Positions 17,648-25,853 of a DNA stretch of 55,308 nucleotides are shown here, piece by piece. Numbering within the stretch: the stretch's first letter is position 1; every line of letters begins with the position of its first letter. A program made the translations under genes and the position numbers. This DNA is from Yersinia vastinensis (GTDB lineage Bacteria; Pseudomonadota; Gammaproteobacteria; Enterobacterales; Enterobacteriaceae), in contig NZ_CACVAF010000018.1 of NCBI RefSeq assembly GCF_902726565.1, positions 1 through 55,308 on the forward strand. The letters are read 5' to 3'. The notes below the pieces were generated by a model that searched no databases, was not told the DNA's origin, and saw only the letters and a list, made by a program, of their open reading frames with translations.

Positions 17648-17860
17648 TCACCCTTTCGCTACGGGTTTGCCATCAACTCGCGTGGCACCACCGCAAATAG
17701 TCCAAATATTCTTCCCATCGGGATAAGCCACCAGCCTGTTACCCTCTTTTTTATCAAGAAACTGACTGATGCTGGCGCGCGAGCTATAACTAAACCCAAA
17801 ACTGCGCCGTTGAGTTTGGTTTTTATCGGCGCCATCACTCACCATCCGGTTTATAGCCAT
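17648..17860 (-). pseudogene. Truncated phage lysozyme (endolysin)
   Basis: A 70-codon frame opens MAINRMVSDGADKN, as in lambdoid R-type lysozymes. After a stretch that looks frame-shifted (residues about 15-30), it continues with QFLDKKEGNRLVAYPDGKNI and WTICGGATRVDGKPV. Intact relatives are about 170-180 residues with a full muramidase fold. Here the gene stops right after the N-terminal active-site region (the E of DKKEGN), so the C-terminal two thirds are absent. It is non-functional and marks a decayed prophage lysis cassette. Confidence 0.78.
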
Positions 17861-17873
17861 GGCGCCTATCTTA

Positions 17874-17960
17874 AATTTTCACACCAGCATTGAGTAAAAA
17901 AGTGAAAGCCATAAAAAACAGCGAACCAAGTACACCAAAGCAGCCACTCATAAGCATGAG
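17874..17960 (-). pseudogene. Hydrophobic frame upstream of the lysozyme, possible holin remnant
   Basis: Directly upstream of the lysozyme fragment on the same strand is a frame whose last 28 codons run MLMSGCFGVLGSL to LLNAGVKI, one hydrophobic segment. The position immediately before an endolysin is where holins sit. The frame can be extended upstream without a good start. Similarity to a specific holin is not recognised, so this is a positional inference. Confidence 0.3.
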
Positions 17961-18043
17961 TGTGTAGTCATTAATTGGTGGGATAAAACACAAAACCCTG
18001 CGAATACAGGGCTTAAAATACGACAATGATGTGAGATTACTTA

Positions 18044-18460
18044 TTACTGAATATATTTTTCTGCCCAAGACTTATGCACTGGAGTCATACCTGAAAAATT
18101 CTGAACTTGCTTGGTTCTGGAAGACGTAACGTGAAAAAAACGCCAACATGCGGAGATCATTTCTCCCCACGATAAATTTGTATAAGGATAACGTGAATCA
18201 CCAACATCAGCTTCCAAGCACCAAACATGGAAACCGTCGGATGGGGCACAATCTGTAATGTTTATTATTAATGCATTAAGAAGTGGATAATTATTATCCA
18301 TGCAGAACTTCCCAACAGCCCCGGCATACTCTCCGACCATGTTATGGCTTAGTCCAAAAGCATTTTCCAACTCATTGTATGGAACAACTTTTTTATCTTG
18401 TGCAACTTGTGATAGATGGCGTAAAAAATAGTCGAACGTAGTAGGGTTTATGACCGACAT
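18044..18460 (-). CDS. Hypothetical protein, 138 residues
   Basis: A cytoplasmic protein of about 138 residues. The start at ATG 18460 is chosen because GGAGA lies seven bases upstream; the open frame extends 23 codons further without such a signal. It begins MSVINPTTFDYFLRHLSQVAQ and has an alpha/beta look with aromatic clusters (GFHVWCLEAD, SWGEMISACWRFF). I do not recognise the family. Its place beside a broken phage lysozyme suggests mobile-element cargo. No function is assigned. Confidence 0.6.
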   Translation of the reverse strand: MSVINPTTFDYFLRHLSQVAQDKKVVPYNELENAFGLSHNMVGEYAGAVGKFCMDNNYPLLNALIINITDCAPSDGFHVWCLEADVGDSRYPYTNLSWGEMISACWRFFHVTSSRTKQVQNFSGMTPVHKSWAEKYIQ

Positions 18461-18991
18461 AATCAATCTCCGAAAGAAGGTATGTATTTGAATGAAGGCA
18501 TTTAGCAACTTCAATAAACAACATAACACTTCATTCAGGGAACCGAATGATTAGGATCATGTAAGCACTGTAAACAGTACATTTTTAATCTAATACTCTG
18601 GCTAGGAAGTATAACTATCCAAATCTATGATTTGAATTCAGTTTTTTACTCCTGCCACATCATATTAAAACTAACGTTTTTGATTGTGTAAGCTACGTGA
18701 CTAAGTCACCATCCTTATCAAGCAATCATTTATGCTTACGCGTTAATAGTTTATTCACTATTAAACCAATAAAATTGACTTATCTTTTACTAAAGAGCAA
18801 TACAATCATCTAAATGTTTCACATCACACCAGCCTGAACAAAAAACAACCATCTATCCTTGTGATTTTATTATGAAAAATATCCTTGAATTCGGATATTT
18901 CACCTCCATATAAGTAAAGCTGACCTACCCGCAGCAACAGACGGTTAATGTGGCTTCCTTCATATCCCATTCAGGAAAAAGGATAAAGGAT
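18461..18991. other. AT-rich gap in the decayed island
   Basis: About 530 bases with no convincing gene. A 12-base palindrome (ACTGT-AA-ACAGT) lies at 18567-18578, upstream of the minus-strand gene at 18460, and could be an operator. The rest is AT-rich, frame-poor sequence consistent with decayed mobile DNA. Confidence 0.4.
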
Positions 18992-19186
18992 ATGAAAAAG
19001 CCGCTAAAAAATTCTGGCTCACTCAAAGGAAAACGTGCAAGACGGCCAAGTAATGACAAGAAAATAACTAAAGAGACAGTTGATAAACAAGAGTCGCACT
19101 TCTTCAAGAAAGCTGGCGATTTTTTTAGATTTACATACTGGCTTCTGCGTTTGTATCGACTCGTTACTGGACATAGTTGGTGGTGA
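18992..19186 (+). CDS. Small basic hypothetical protein, 64 residues
   Basis: A 64-residue frame starting at ATG 18992 behind AAGGATAAAGGAT. The product is very basic in its first half (KKPLKNSGSLKGKRARRPSN) and ends in an aromatic, possibly membrane-associated segment (FFRFTYWLLRLYRLVTG). No family is recognised. The good Shine-Dalgarno favours a real gene, but its location in decayed DNA keeps confidence low. Confidence 0.4.
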   Translation: MKKPLKNSGSLKGKRARRPSNDKKITKETVDKQESHFFKKAGDFFRFTYWLLRLYRLVTGHSWW

Positions 19187-19288
19187 CACGGCACCCATCA
19201 TCAGCCTGCATGTATGGAGGTATTTGACGGAAAAATAAAAACAACATACTGATATTATTATTTATTTTTTTATAGTTAGGAGTAAAAA

Positions 19289-19333
19289 ATGAATTCAACT
19301 ACTAAGAAAAGACACGACTTAATCTCTCATTAA
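19289..19333 (+). CDS. 14-residue leader peptide candidate
   Basis: ATG 19289 is preceded by TTAGGAGTAAAA, an excellent Shine-Dalgarno. The frame encodes MNSTTKKRHDLISH and stops at 19331-19333. It is immediately followed by two strong inverted repeats (19343-19372 and 19375-19406) and then by the NrdA-like fragment at 19434. This is the arrangement of a leader peptide with regulatory hairpins, although the genes downstream are decayed. It may equally be the broken start of a lost gene. Confidence 0.35.
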   Translation: MNSTTKKRHDLISH

Positions 19334-19342
19334 TCGCTGTGA

Positions 19343-19406
19343 AATTGGAGGAAGCGCCACATCCTCCCAATTAGACTCATTTCGCTGAAGCAGCCGCTAA
19401 ATGAGT
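19343..19406 (+). promoter_or_regulatory. Two tandem RNA hairpins upstream of the NrdA fragment
   Basis: The first repeat pairs AATTGGAGGA (19343-19352) with TCCTCCCAATT (19362-19372), one bulged base. The second pairs ACTCATTT (19375-19382) with AAATGAGT (19399-19406) perfectly, and its loop contains a further GCTG/CAGC stem. They lie between a 14-codon frame and the ATP-cone fragment. They are seen directly; a role in attenuation is inference. Confidence 0.5.
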
Positions 19407-19433
19407 TAGGGTAGTATTTTAGGCTAGGAACCT

Positions 19434-19871
19434 ATGAACAATTCACTACTGGTAACCAAAAGAGACGGAACAAGGGAGCGCATCAATCTCGATAAAATTC
19501 ATCGAGTTATTGAATGGGCTGCCGAAGGTTTACACAACGTCTCTGTATCCAAAAAGGAATTGCACTCCCATAGTCAGTTTTATGACGACATCGCAATTTC
19601 AGGTGAGTCTTTTAGTGAGGCCATAATTTCCTCAGTATTTAGACTCATTGGCAGCCAGCAGCGAATCAAAACAACGCCTTTTATTGGCAATGTTCGTAAA
19701 TTAGTGGATTCAAAATCACTAAATTTAGGCAAACAATCCACAACTGTTCAGCCTGAAGGTCTTGTCCTATTCACACAACTGCTAAGAGTGTTGTGTAAGC
19801 TGGCTCGATCTCCTCCATGTGGAGTTAAACCAATAACCCCAGCAATAAGGGCCATTAGTTGCCAAAAATGA
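19434..19871 (+). pseudogene. NrdA N-terminal ATP-cone fragment
   Basis: The first 65 residues follow the ATP-cone of class Ia ribonucleotide reductase large subunit: LLVTKRDGTRERINLDKIH, then VIEWAAEGLHNVS and FYDDIAISG, close to E. coli NrdA as recalled. E. coli NrdA is about 760 residues. Here the match ends near residue 65 and an unrelated tail runs to residue 145. The tail overlaps a minus-strand frame (19748-19897), so the junction looks like a deletion or insertion scar. The ATP cone senses ATP/dATP. Alone it has no catalytic function, though a free-standing ATP-cone protein cannot be excluded. Confidence 0.72.
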
Positions 19872-19897
19872 AATTCCAGTGATGATATTTCGACCAT
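19748..19897 (-). CDS. Possible 49-residue protein antisense to the fragment tail
   Basis: A minus-strand frame starts at ATG 19897 with AGAGGGG seven bases upstream and stops at 19748. The product starts MVEISSLEFHFWQLMALIAGVI, with one hydrophobic helix, then a polar tail (THGGD-like PHGGDRASLHNTL). It overlaps the tail of the NrdA fragment on the other strand; only one of the two can be genuine there, and this one has the better ribosome-binding site. It may be the start of a truncated phage membrane gene. Unknown family. Confidence 0.32.
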   Translation of the reverse strand: MVEISSLEFHFWQLMALIAGVIGLTPHGGDRASLHNTLSSCVNRTRPSG

Positions 19898-20110
19898 GCC
19901 ATAGCCCCTCTCAGCCAACTGCTTCAGAAAAAAATAATTCTTAATTACTCCTTACACTGAGTAGCAGAATACTAATACATCGCTGAAATTATTAATTATA
20001 TAAAACTTACTTATAACTAATTGAACATCATAGTTTCAGATTTTTATTCGTTACAAATACCTTGATTCACGTAAAAATGAGTGGGTAGAAATTTAGGCCG
20101 GATATCAAGA

Positions 20111-20139
20111 TTTCGGACAAATTTCGGACATTTTCGGAC
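20111..20139. repeat. Triple direct repeat TTTCGGAC
   Basis: TTTCGGAC occurs at 20111-20118, 20122-20129 and 20132-20139, with start spacings of 11 and 10 bases, about one helical turn. It lies at the right edge of the decayed island, 35 bases from the sdsR terminator. Helically phased repeats suggest a protein-binding array, for example integrase arm sites or an operator. Confidence 0.6.
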
Positions 20140-20172
20140 GAAGAGAGAAAAAACCATATAAATCAACACATT

Positions 20173-20276
20173 AAAAAAAGACCGAATACGATTCCTATAT
20201 TCGGTCTAGGGAAATGGCTCTTGGGAGAGAGCCGTGCGCTAAAAGTTGGCATTAACGTAGGCTTATTCAGCCGTAC
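20173..20276 (-). ncRNA. sdsR: SdsR (RyeB) Hfq-dependent small RNA
   Basis: The minus strand reads GCCAACTTTTAGCGCACGGC, then CTCTCCCAAGAGCC, followed by CATTTCCC, and ends in the terminator GACCGAAT...ATTCGGTC with seven T residues. This matches recalled enterobacterial SdsR, a conserved stationary-phase, sigma-S-dependent sRNA that represses ompD/tolC/mutS-type targets. A TACGCT -10-like hexamer lies at 20283-20288, seven bases before the start. The yebY neighbour is the same as in E. coli. The antisense RNA SraC/RyeA may be transcribed from the plus strand but cannot be seen directly. Confidence 0.9.
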
Positions 20277-20438
20277 TCCTTAAGCGTAGTCGAGTACATG
20301 TGTTTCGCCAACTTAGCAGCAGAAGTAATTAATAACGGTTGCAAACTAATTGAGATGATAGAAAATCAATCTTCACATTAGGCGTATTTAATTATCTGTT
20401 AAATATAAGCTAATGTTCACAGCACCCATGTTCTCAGC

Positions 20439-20783
20439 CTATTTTTGGCATAACGTCATGGCGCGTTGCTGGAAGGGTTCTAGGCTCATCTTTTGGCCTG
20501 GCTTCTCACTGTCATCCAATAATAAAACATCGAGTGGCTTCGCCAAAACATGACCGGACTTCATCTGCTCTGTTGCAATATCATTTAGCGGGTATTGCGC
20601 CAATGTACTGGGGTTTATCACAAATAAGGCACCACCGGCGCGGCATTCCAACATCACTTCTTCCCGAGTAAATGCCCATTGTTTGCCAAATTCAAACTTA
20701 CTGACCGTAATAATCTTCCCGGCAGCCATAGCGTTAACCGATAACATGAGTAGCGATAGTGTCAGCACAAAACTCTTCATCAT
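20439..20783 (-). CDS. yebY: Periplasmic YebY (DUF2511)
   Basis: A 114-residue protein with a signal peptide ending NAMAAG (residues about 1-22). The mature part matches the DUF2511 family ([33 protein letters not shown]). It carries two cysteines (LECR and the terminal TLCQK) that could form a disulfide. It belongs to the copper-linked cluster yebY-copD-copC. In E. coli yebY is also next to sdsR. The exact biochemical role is not established; heavy-metal binding is inferred from neighbours. Confidence 0.88.
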   Translation of the reverse strand: MMKSFVLTLSLLMLSVNAMAAGKIITVSKFEFGKQWAFTREEVMLECRAGGALFVINPSTLAQYPLNDIATEQMKSGHVLAKPLDVLLLDDSEKPGQKMSLEPFQQRAMTLCQK

Positions 20784-20875
20784 AAATACCCTTAATTAAC
20801 TGATTGTTCTGATTTTCTCTCATACTAAGGAGTCGATGCAAGCTCAGTGGATGCACTGCTGAATCTATAGCTGCA

Positions 20876-21760
20876 CTATACCGGTGCCATTGTTGCGAAA
20901 ATACTCACCAGCAGCAACACTCCTGCTCCAAGGATGATTTCAGCACAACTGTTAACAACCAGCCAGCTATGAGCTTTCACCGGCAATTGTCGCAGCATAG
21001 GAACAATGAGATAGCGGTTAATCAGTGCAACAACAATCATCAATAAGACTAATAACACTTTGCTTAGTAAGAGCATCTGATAAACAGACGTCAGCGCTAA
21101 TGCCGTCTCTCGCAGCATAATAATGCTGTTAATTATCCCCGTTGCTAAGACCAAAATCACCGCTAAATGTCCCCAGCTTGAAAAACGAATCAACGTAGTG
21201 ATAGCTTCACGTTTAACATCACTATGCTGTGTATAAGCAAGACAAATTAAAAGTGGCGGTAGACACCCCAGCCAGTAACCCGCACTCAACAAATGTATGA
21301 TTTGATTGATTTGATGAATCCCCCCCAAAGCACCATCATGCATTGCCGCGTGTCCGGTGAACGCCAAACTGGCCAGTAATACCGTTGAACAACCGACCAT
21401 TAGCCGAGAGTAAATACGAGTAGAACCAAGTAATACGAGCCACATGCTCAAGATAGATAAACCGAGGTGCCACTGCCATATCTGGCCAAAGCGGGTATTA
21501 AATACCGCCCACCAGACACTCAACTTGTAGGTATCAGACCAGCCATCACCCATCATCCCCGCCTGAATAGCAAGAAGCCCAATAGCAGAAATTAGCCCCA
21601 AAAAGGTGCTGAAGATAAGCAAGGGGGATAAACGATTTTTTAGTGTCGAAGAGAAACTATCTGGCGCTAATAAGGCGGTGAAGATGCTGATGCCAAACAT
21701 CAACATCACCGCCAAAAAATGCAGGAAGCGACACAGAACGAATAGAGTCGCCAGAGACAT
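20876..21760 (-). CDS. yebZ: CopD-family copper protein YebZ
   Basis: A 294-residue inner-membrane protein with about eight hydrophobic helices. The conserved histidines of CopD proteins are present (CRFLHFLAVMLMFG, TGHAAMHDGALGGIHQINQIIHLLSAGYWLG in segments). It is thought to accept copper from periplasmic CopC and affect copper uptake. The gene begins one base after the copC stop codon, so the two are cotranscribed, and yebY follows after 92 bases, as in E. coli yobA-yebZ-yebY. Confidence 0.9.
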   Translation of the reverse strand: MSLATLFVLCRFLHFLAVMLMFGISIFTALLAPDSFSSTLKNRLSPLLIFSTFLGLISAIGLLAIQAGMMGDGWSDTYKLSVWWAVFNTRFGQIWQWHLGLSILSMWLVLLGSTRIYSRLMVGCSTVLLASLAFTGHAAMHDGALGGIHQINQIIHLLSAGYWLGCLPPLLICLAYTQHSDVKREAITTLIRFSSWGHLAVILVLATGIINSIIMLRETALALTSVYQMLLLSKVLLVLLMIVVALINRYLIVPMLRQLPVKAHSWLVVNSCAEIILGAGVLLLVSIFATMAPV

Positions 21761-21761
21761 G

Positions 21762-22148
21762 TTATTTCACTGTGAAGCTGTATGTGCCTTTGGTTTTATG
21801 ACCATCAACAGACACGACATGCCATGAAACATTATATTTTCCTGCTTTTAATGCATGATCAATAGGCAGAATCAATTGCGTATTATTGACAGGATCCAAT
21901 TTTAGCTCACCGGTTTTTACCACATTATTATCTGGGCCGGTCACTTTCACACCACTGAAATTCAATTCAATACCTTCCGAGAACCCGAGTGTCAGGGATT
22001 CCGGCGCTGAACCAATTGTGGTATCGGCAGCTGGTGACTCGATTTTCAGATGCGCATGGGCTAGCGCTTGCTGGCTTGATAACCCCACAAACAACACAAT
22101 AAGTGCCGAAAGCATACGGCAAGAAGAACGTACTTTGCGAATAAACAT
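21762..22148 (-). CDS. yobA: CopC-family periplasmic copper-binding protein YobA
   Basis: A 128-residue protein with a signal peptide ending QALA, then HAHLKIESPAADTT, the CopC N-terminus whose first histidine ligates Cu(II). The conserved C-terminal segment VVSVDGHKTKGTYSFTVK holds the second histidine. It forms a small periplasmic beta-barrel. It is the first gene of the copper cluster and is coupled to yebZ. Length and order agree with E. coli yobA. Confidence 0.92.
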   Translation of the reverse strand: MFIRKVRSSCRMLSALIVLFVGLSSQQALAHAHLKIESPAADTTIGSAPESLTLGFSEGIELNFSGVKVTGPDNNVVKTGELKLDPVNNTQLILPIDHALKAGKYNVSWHVVSVDGHKTKGTYSFTVK

Positions 22149-22452
22149 AATGTCCCTTAATCGATGGGGAGAAGAATCAGTCTGCTACCAACCATATCCT
22201 ATATTGGCAGCACGAACCCCTATCACTTCCAGTCAATTGCACTACCTGTGAGGTAGGGCACAAAATAAAACGCCAAATTCTGAACGGTGATTGAAATATC
22301 ACCAATAGTTGAGCGGTGATTAAGCTCACGTACTTTTATTATGAATGCAAATGATAACGATTTGAGTATGGCAAGTCGAGAAACCATAACTAAACAAGAG
22401 AGTATTAGCGCGAAACAATAAGATAAAAAGGCGTGAACACCGGATTAAAATG

Positions 22453-22499
22453 AAAAACCGCAGCGTCGGGTTCCACTGGTAAGGAATCAGAAACTGCGG
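22453..22499 (-). terminator. Terminator of ftnA
   Basis: CCGCAG at 22458-22463 pairs with CTGCGG at 22494-22499. On the minus strand the stem is followed by TTTTTC. It lies 30 bases downstream of the ftnA stop. The large loop makes this a moderate call. Confidence 0.55.
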
Positions 22500-22532
22500 C
22501 AAATATTCGGCCTGTGTCTATTAAATCAAGAA

Positions 22533-23042
22533 TTAAGCCTGAACGTGGCTCTGAGCAGCCATTGTCTTCAAATCTTTATCGACGAAGAACAGTGAATTGC
22601 CGCTATTACCCACCAACGCTAATTTATCCAGAATAGATTTGAACAGTTTTTCTTCTTCATGCTGTTCAGCAACATACCATTGTAGGAAATTGAATGTGGA
22701 GTAATCGTGAGTTGTCATCGCAACATGAGCAAGCTCATTAATTTGAGTGGTAATCAGTTGCTCATGTTCATATGTCAGTTTGAATACATCGGCCAGTGAC
22801 GCAAAATCAATAGGTGGTGCGCTGATGGTTCCCAAAACCGGCATAGAGCCAGTTCCACTGAGGTATTCAAAAAGGCGCTGCATATGCTGCATCTCTTCTT
22901 GAGAATGCTCTTTTAAAAAGGCGGCTGCACCTTCAAACCCTTTATCGCTGCACCAAGCACTCATCTGCAGATAAAGATTAGCTGAGTAAAATTCTAGATT
23001 CAGCTGCTCATTGAGCTTTTGCGCCATTTCTTTTTTCAACAT
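22533..23042 (-). CDS. ftnA: Bacterial non-haem ferritin FtnA
   Basis: A 169-residue four-helix-bundle ferritin. The diiron ferroxidase ligands are visible: E in [13 protein letters not shown] (about 17), E and H in EEMQHM (about 50 and 53), E in TYEHEQL (about 94) and Q in YVAEQHEEE (about 127). It oxidises Fe(II) and stores iron inside a 24-mer shell in the cytoplasm. The start is ATG 23042. The 385-base AT-rich upstream region contains a Fur-box-like palindrome (23244-23256). E. coli ftnA is in this general chromosomal region but not directly beside copC. Confidence 0.93.
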   Translation of the reverse strand: MLKKEMAQKLNEQLNLEFYSANLYLQMSAWCSDKGFEGAAAFLKEHSQEEMQHMQRLFEYLSGTGSMPVLGTISAPPIDFASLADVFKLTYEHEQLITTQINELAHVAMTTHDYSTFNFLQWYVAEQHEEEKLFKSILDKLALVGNSGNSLFFVDKDLKTMAAQSHVQA

Positions 23043-23243
23043 AATAATTTCCTAATTTTTATAATGCAGGTAAGTCACTATTCACTCGGCGCATTATGCC
23101 AAGATAAAAACAAAATAAGAACACCCTATTCACATTAATAAATGATAAATATTTAACCCATTGTTTTTAAATTGAAATTATTGAAAATTAAATATTTGGT
23201 AATTCTTATGATAGTCATTAAAATTACAGACTGTAATACTAAA

Positions 23244-23256
23244 AAGAATGATTCTT
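23244..23256. promoter_or_regulatory. Fur-like palindrome between ftnA and holE
   Basis: AAGAAT-G-ATTCTT is a perfect 6-1-6 palindrome within an AT-rich region about 200 bases upstream of ftnA. Fur activates ftnA in E. coli through far-upstream sites. The match to the GATAAT-type Fur half-site is only partial, so the assignment is tentative. Nothing else is seen in the 23043-23427 gap. Confidence 0.3.
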
Positions 23257-23427
23257 ATTTGAAATAAAGTTCAAATAAACACTAACCTCTTTATCTGAAA
23301 ATTAATATTATCTCTATAAAATGGCCATCAGCAAAAATTGTTTAGTCATGCCTGACACTTGCCAATCGATGCGCTCTGCATTACCTTTTGCGCCATAGGC
23401 ATCCCACAGCCCGATATGGAGAAAACA

Positions 23428-23661
23428 ATGGGGTATAATCTGGCAGAGCTTTCTGATGAAGAAACGGCGAAAATGAATGTTGATCTGGCGGCTTCAGGCG
23501 TCGCATTTAAAGAGCGCTACAACATGCCAGTGATTCCGGAAATGGTTGCAAGGGAACAGCCAGATGAGCTGCGCGACTATTTTTTACAGCGGTTAACGCA
23601 TTATCGCAGTGAATCAATTAAATTCTCACGTTTGCCGTATGAACCCAAAATGAAGTCATGA
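23428..23661 (+). CDS. holE: DNA polymerase III theta subunit
   Basis: A 77-residue protein matching E. coli HolE (76 residues) over its whole length, most clearly in VNVDLAA-type [31 protein letters not shown] and [10 protein letters not shown]. Theta binds the epsilon proofreading subunit in the core of DNA polymerase III and stabilises it. The start ATG 23428 is chosen because GGAG lies seven bases upstream and it gives the family length; the frame extends upstream without support. In E. coli holE likewise follows the yobA cluster. Confidence 0.93.
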   Translation: MGYNLAELSDEETAKMNVDLAASGVAFKERYNMPVIPEMVAREQPDELRDYFLQRLTHYRSESIKFSRLPYEPKMKS

Positions 23662-23668
23662 GCAAAAG

Positions 23669-23693
23669 ACTCCCGCAAACTGTATGCGGGAGT
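23669..23693. terminator. Hairpin between holE and pip
   Basis: ACTCCCGCA and TGCGGGAGT form a perfect 9-base stem with a 7-base loop. On the minus strand TCTTTTGC follows, so it best ends pip. It also lies eight bases after the holE stop and may serve both. Confidence 0.65.
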
Positions 23694-23708
23694 TAATCAG
23701 AGAAAACA

Positions 23709-24986
<1,278 letters not shown>

Positions 24987-25100
24987 ATGAGTAAGGGAAT
25001 GGACAGCAAAAAGAACGCGAAGAAAAAACCACTAAAAACACCGGCTGAGAAAAAAGCTGAGAAACGCGCTAAGAAGTCATCTTCCACCAGCGCAGAATAA
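24987..25100 (+). CDS. Very small lysine-rich protein, 37 residues
   Basis: ATG 24987 follows AAGAGAGG at ideal distance. The 37-residue product starts MSKGMDSKKNAKKKPLKTPA and ends KKSSSTSAE. It is extremely basic and low in complexity, compatible with a nucleic-acid-binding or ribosome-associated microprotein. A strong Rho-independent terminator follows at 25125-25148, so it forms a complete transcription unit. I do not recognise a named family. It takes the place of yobB between holE and exoX in E. coli, but does not resemble it. Confidence 0.62.
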   Translation: MSKGMDSKKNAKKKPLKTPAEKKAEKRAKKSSSTSAE

Positions 25101-25124
25101 CGGACTTTTCATCTCGTCAGTCAA

Positions 25125-25148
25125 CCCGCCACGAACGGCGGGTTTTTT
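25125..25148 (+). terminator. Strong Rho-independent terminator
   Basis: CCCGCC-N6-GGCGGG is followed by TTTTTT. It lies 25 bases after the stop of the lysine-rich microprotein and 32 bases before exoX. Confidence 0.85.
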
Positions 25149-25179
25149 ATTGCTAATCTTTAAGAATTACGGGGGAAAT

Positions 25180-25839
25180 ATGTATTTTCGTGTTATCGAT
25201 ACTGAAACTTGCGGCTTAGAGGGCGGTATTGTCGAAATCGCCTCTATTGATGTGGTTGATGGTGTATTGCGCAATCCGATGAGTGATTTGGTTAGCCCAG
25301 ATAGACCAATCAGTATTGATGCCATGGTCATTCACCATATCACTGAAGATATGGTCGAAGGCAAACCTCGAATTGCCGTGGCTGTGAGAAAATATCAAGA
25401 CAGCCCCTATTATGTTGCTCACAATGCCCCTTTCGACCGAGGTGTGTTACCTGAGATGGGGGGACAATGGATTTGTACGCTTAAGCTAGCTCGTATGCTT
25501 TACCCTGATATAAAGCACAGTAATCAATATCTGCGTTATGCTTTGCGCCTGAATGTTTCTGTGCCCGATAATTTGTATCCGCACCGGGCTCTATATGACT
25601 GTTATGTCACTGCCGCGTTATTGCAACGGATTATGCAAGACTCTAGTTGGAGTGCCGAGCAGATGGTGGAACTAACACAGCAACCATTATTGTTGCAGAC
25701 ATTTAAGTTCGGAAAATATCGGGGGAAAAGTATTGAGCAGATAGCCCGGCAAGACCCGGACTATCTACGCTGGATACTAGCATCAATCTCTGACCTTACT
25801 CCTGATATGCGCCACACACTGACGCATTATCTGGCGTAA
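25180..25839 (+). CDS. exoX: Exodeoxyribonuclease X
   Basis: A 219-residue DEDDh-type 3'-5' exonuclease. Motif I is IDTETCGLEGG (the catalytic DTE) and is followed by IVEIASIDV. Motif II lies in VAHNAPFDRGVLPE and motif III in HRALYDCYVTAALL (H and D). The C-terminal FKFGKYRGKSIEQIA is also in E. coli ExoX. It acts in mismatch repair and DNA turnover. The start at ATG 25180 is preferred because GGGGGAAAT precedes it and MYFRVIDTET matches the family start. Ten extra upstream codons are open but unsupported. Confidence 0.93.
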   Translation: MYFRVIDTETCGLEGGIVEIASIDVVDGVLRNPMSDLVSPDRPISIDAMVIHHITEDMVEGKPRIAVAVRKYQDSPYYVAHNAPFDRGVLPEMGGQWICTLKLARMLYPDIKHSNQYLRYALRLNVSVPDNLYPHRALYDCYVTAALLQRIMQDSSWSAEQMVELTQQPLLLQTFKFGKYRGKSIEQIARQDPDYLRWILASISDLTPDMRHTLTHYLA

Positions 25840-25853
25840 TATCCTGTATGCAA

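Noticed and set aside
18567-18578. ACTGT-AA-ACAGT as a LexA box
   Set aside because: LexA needs CTGT-N8-ACAG; here the spacing is far shorter. Kept only as a generic palindrome.
19343-19410. Hairpin resembling an integron attC site or a retron RNA
   Set aside because: The second hairpin ends GTTAGGG, similar to an attC core, but the matching 5' core is absent. No integrase or reverse transcriptase is encoded nearby.
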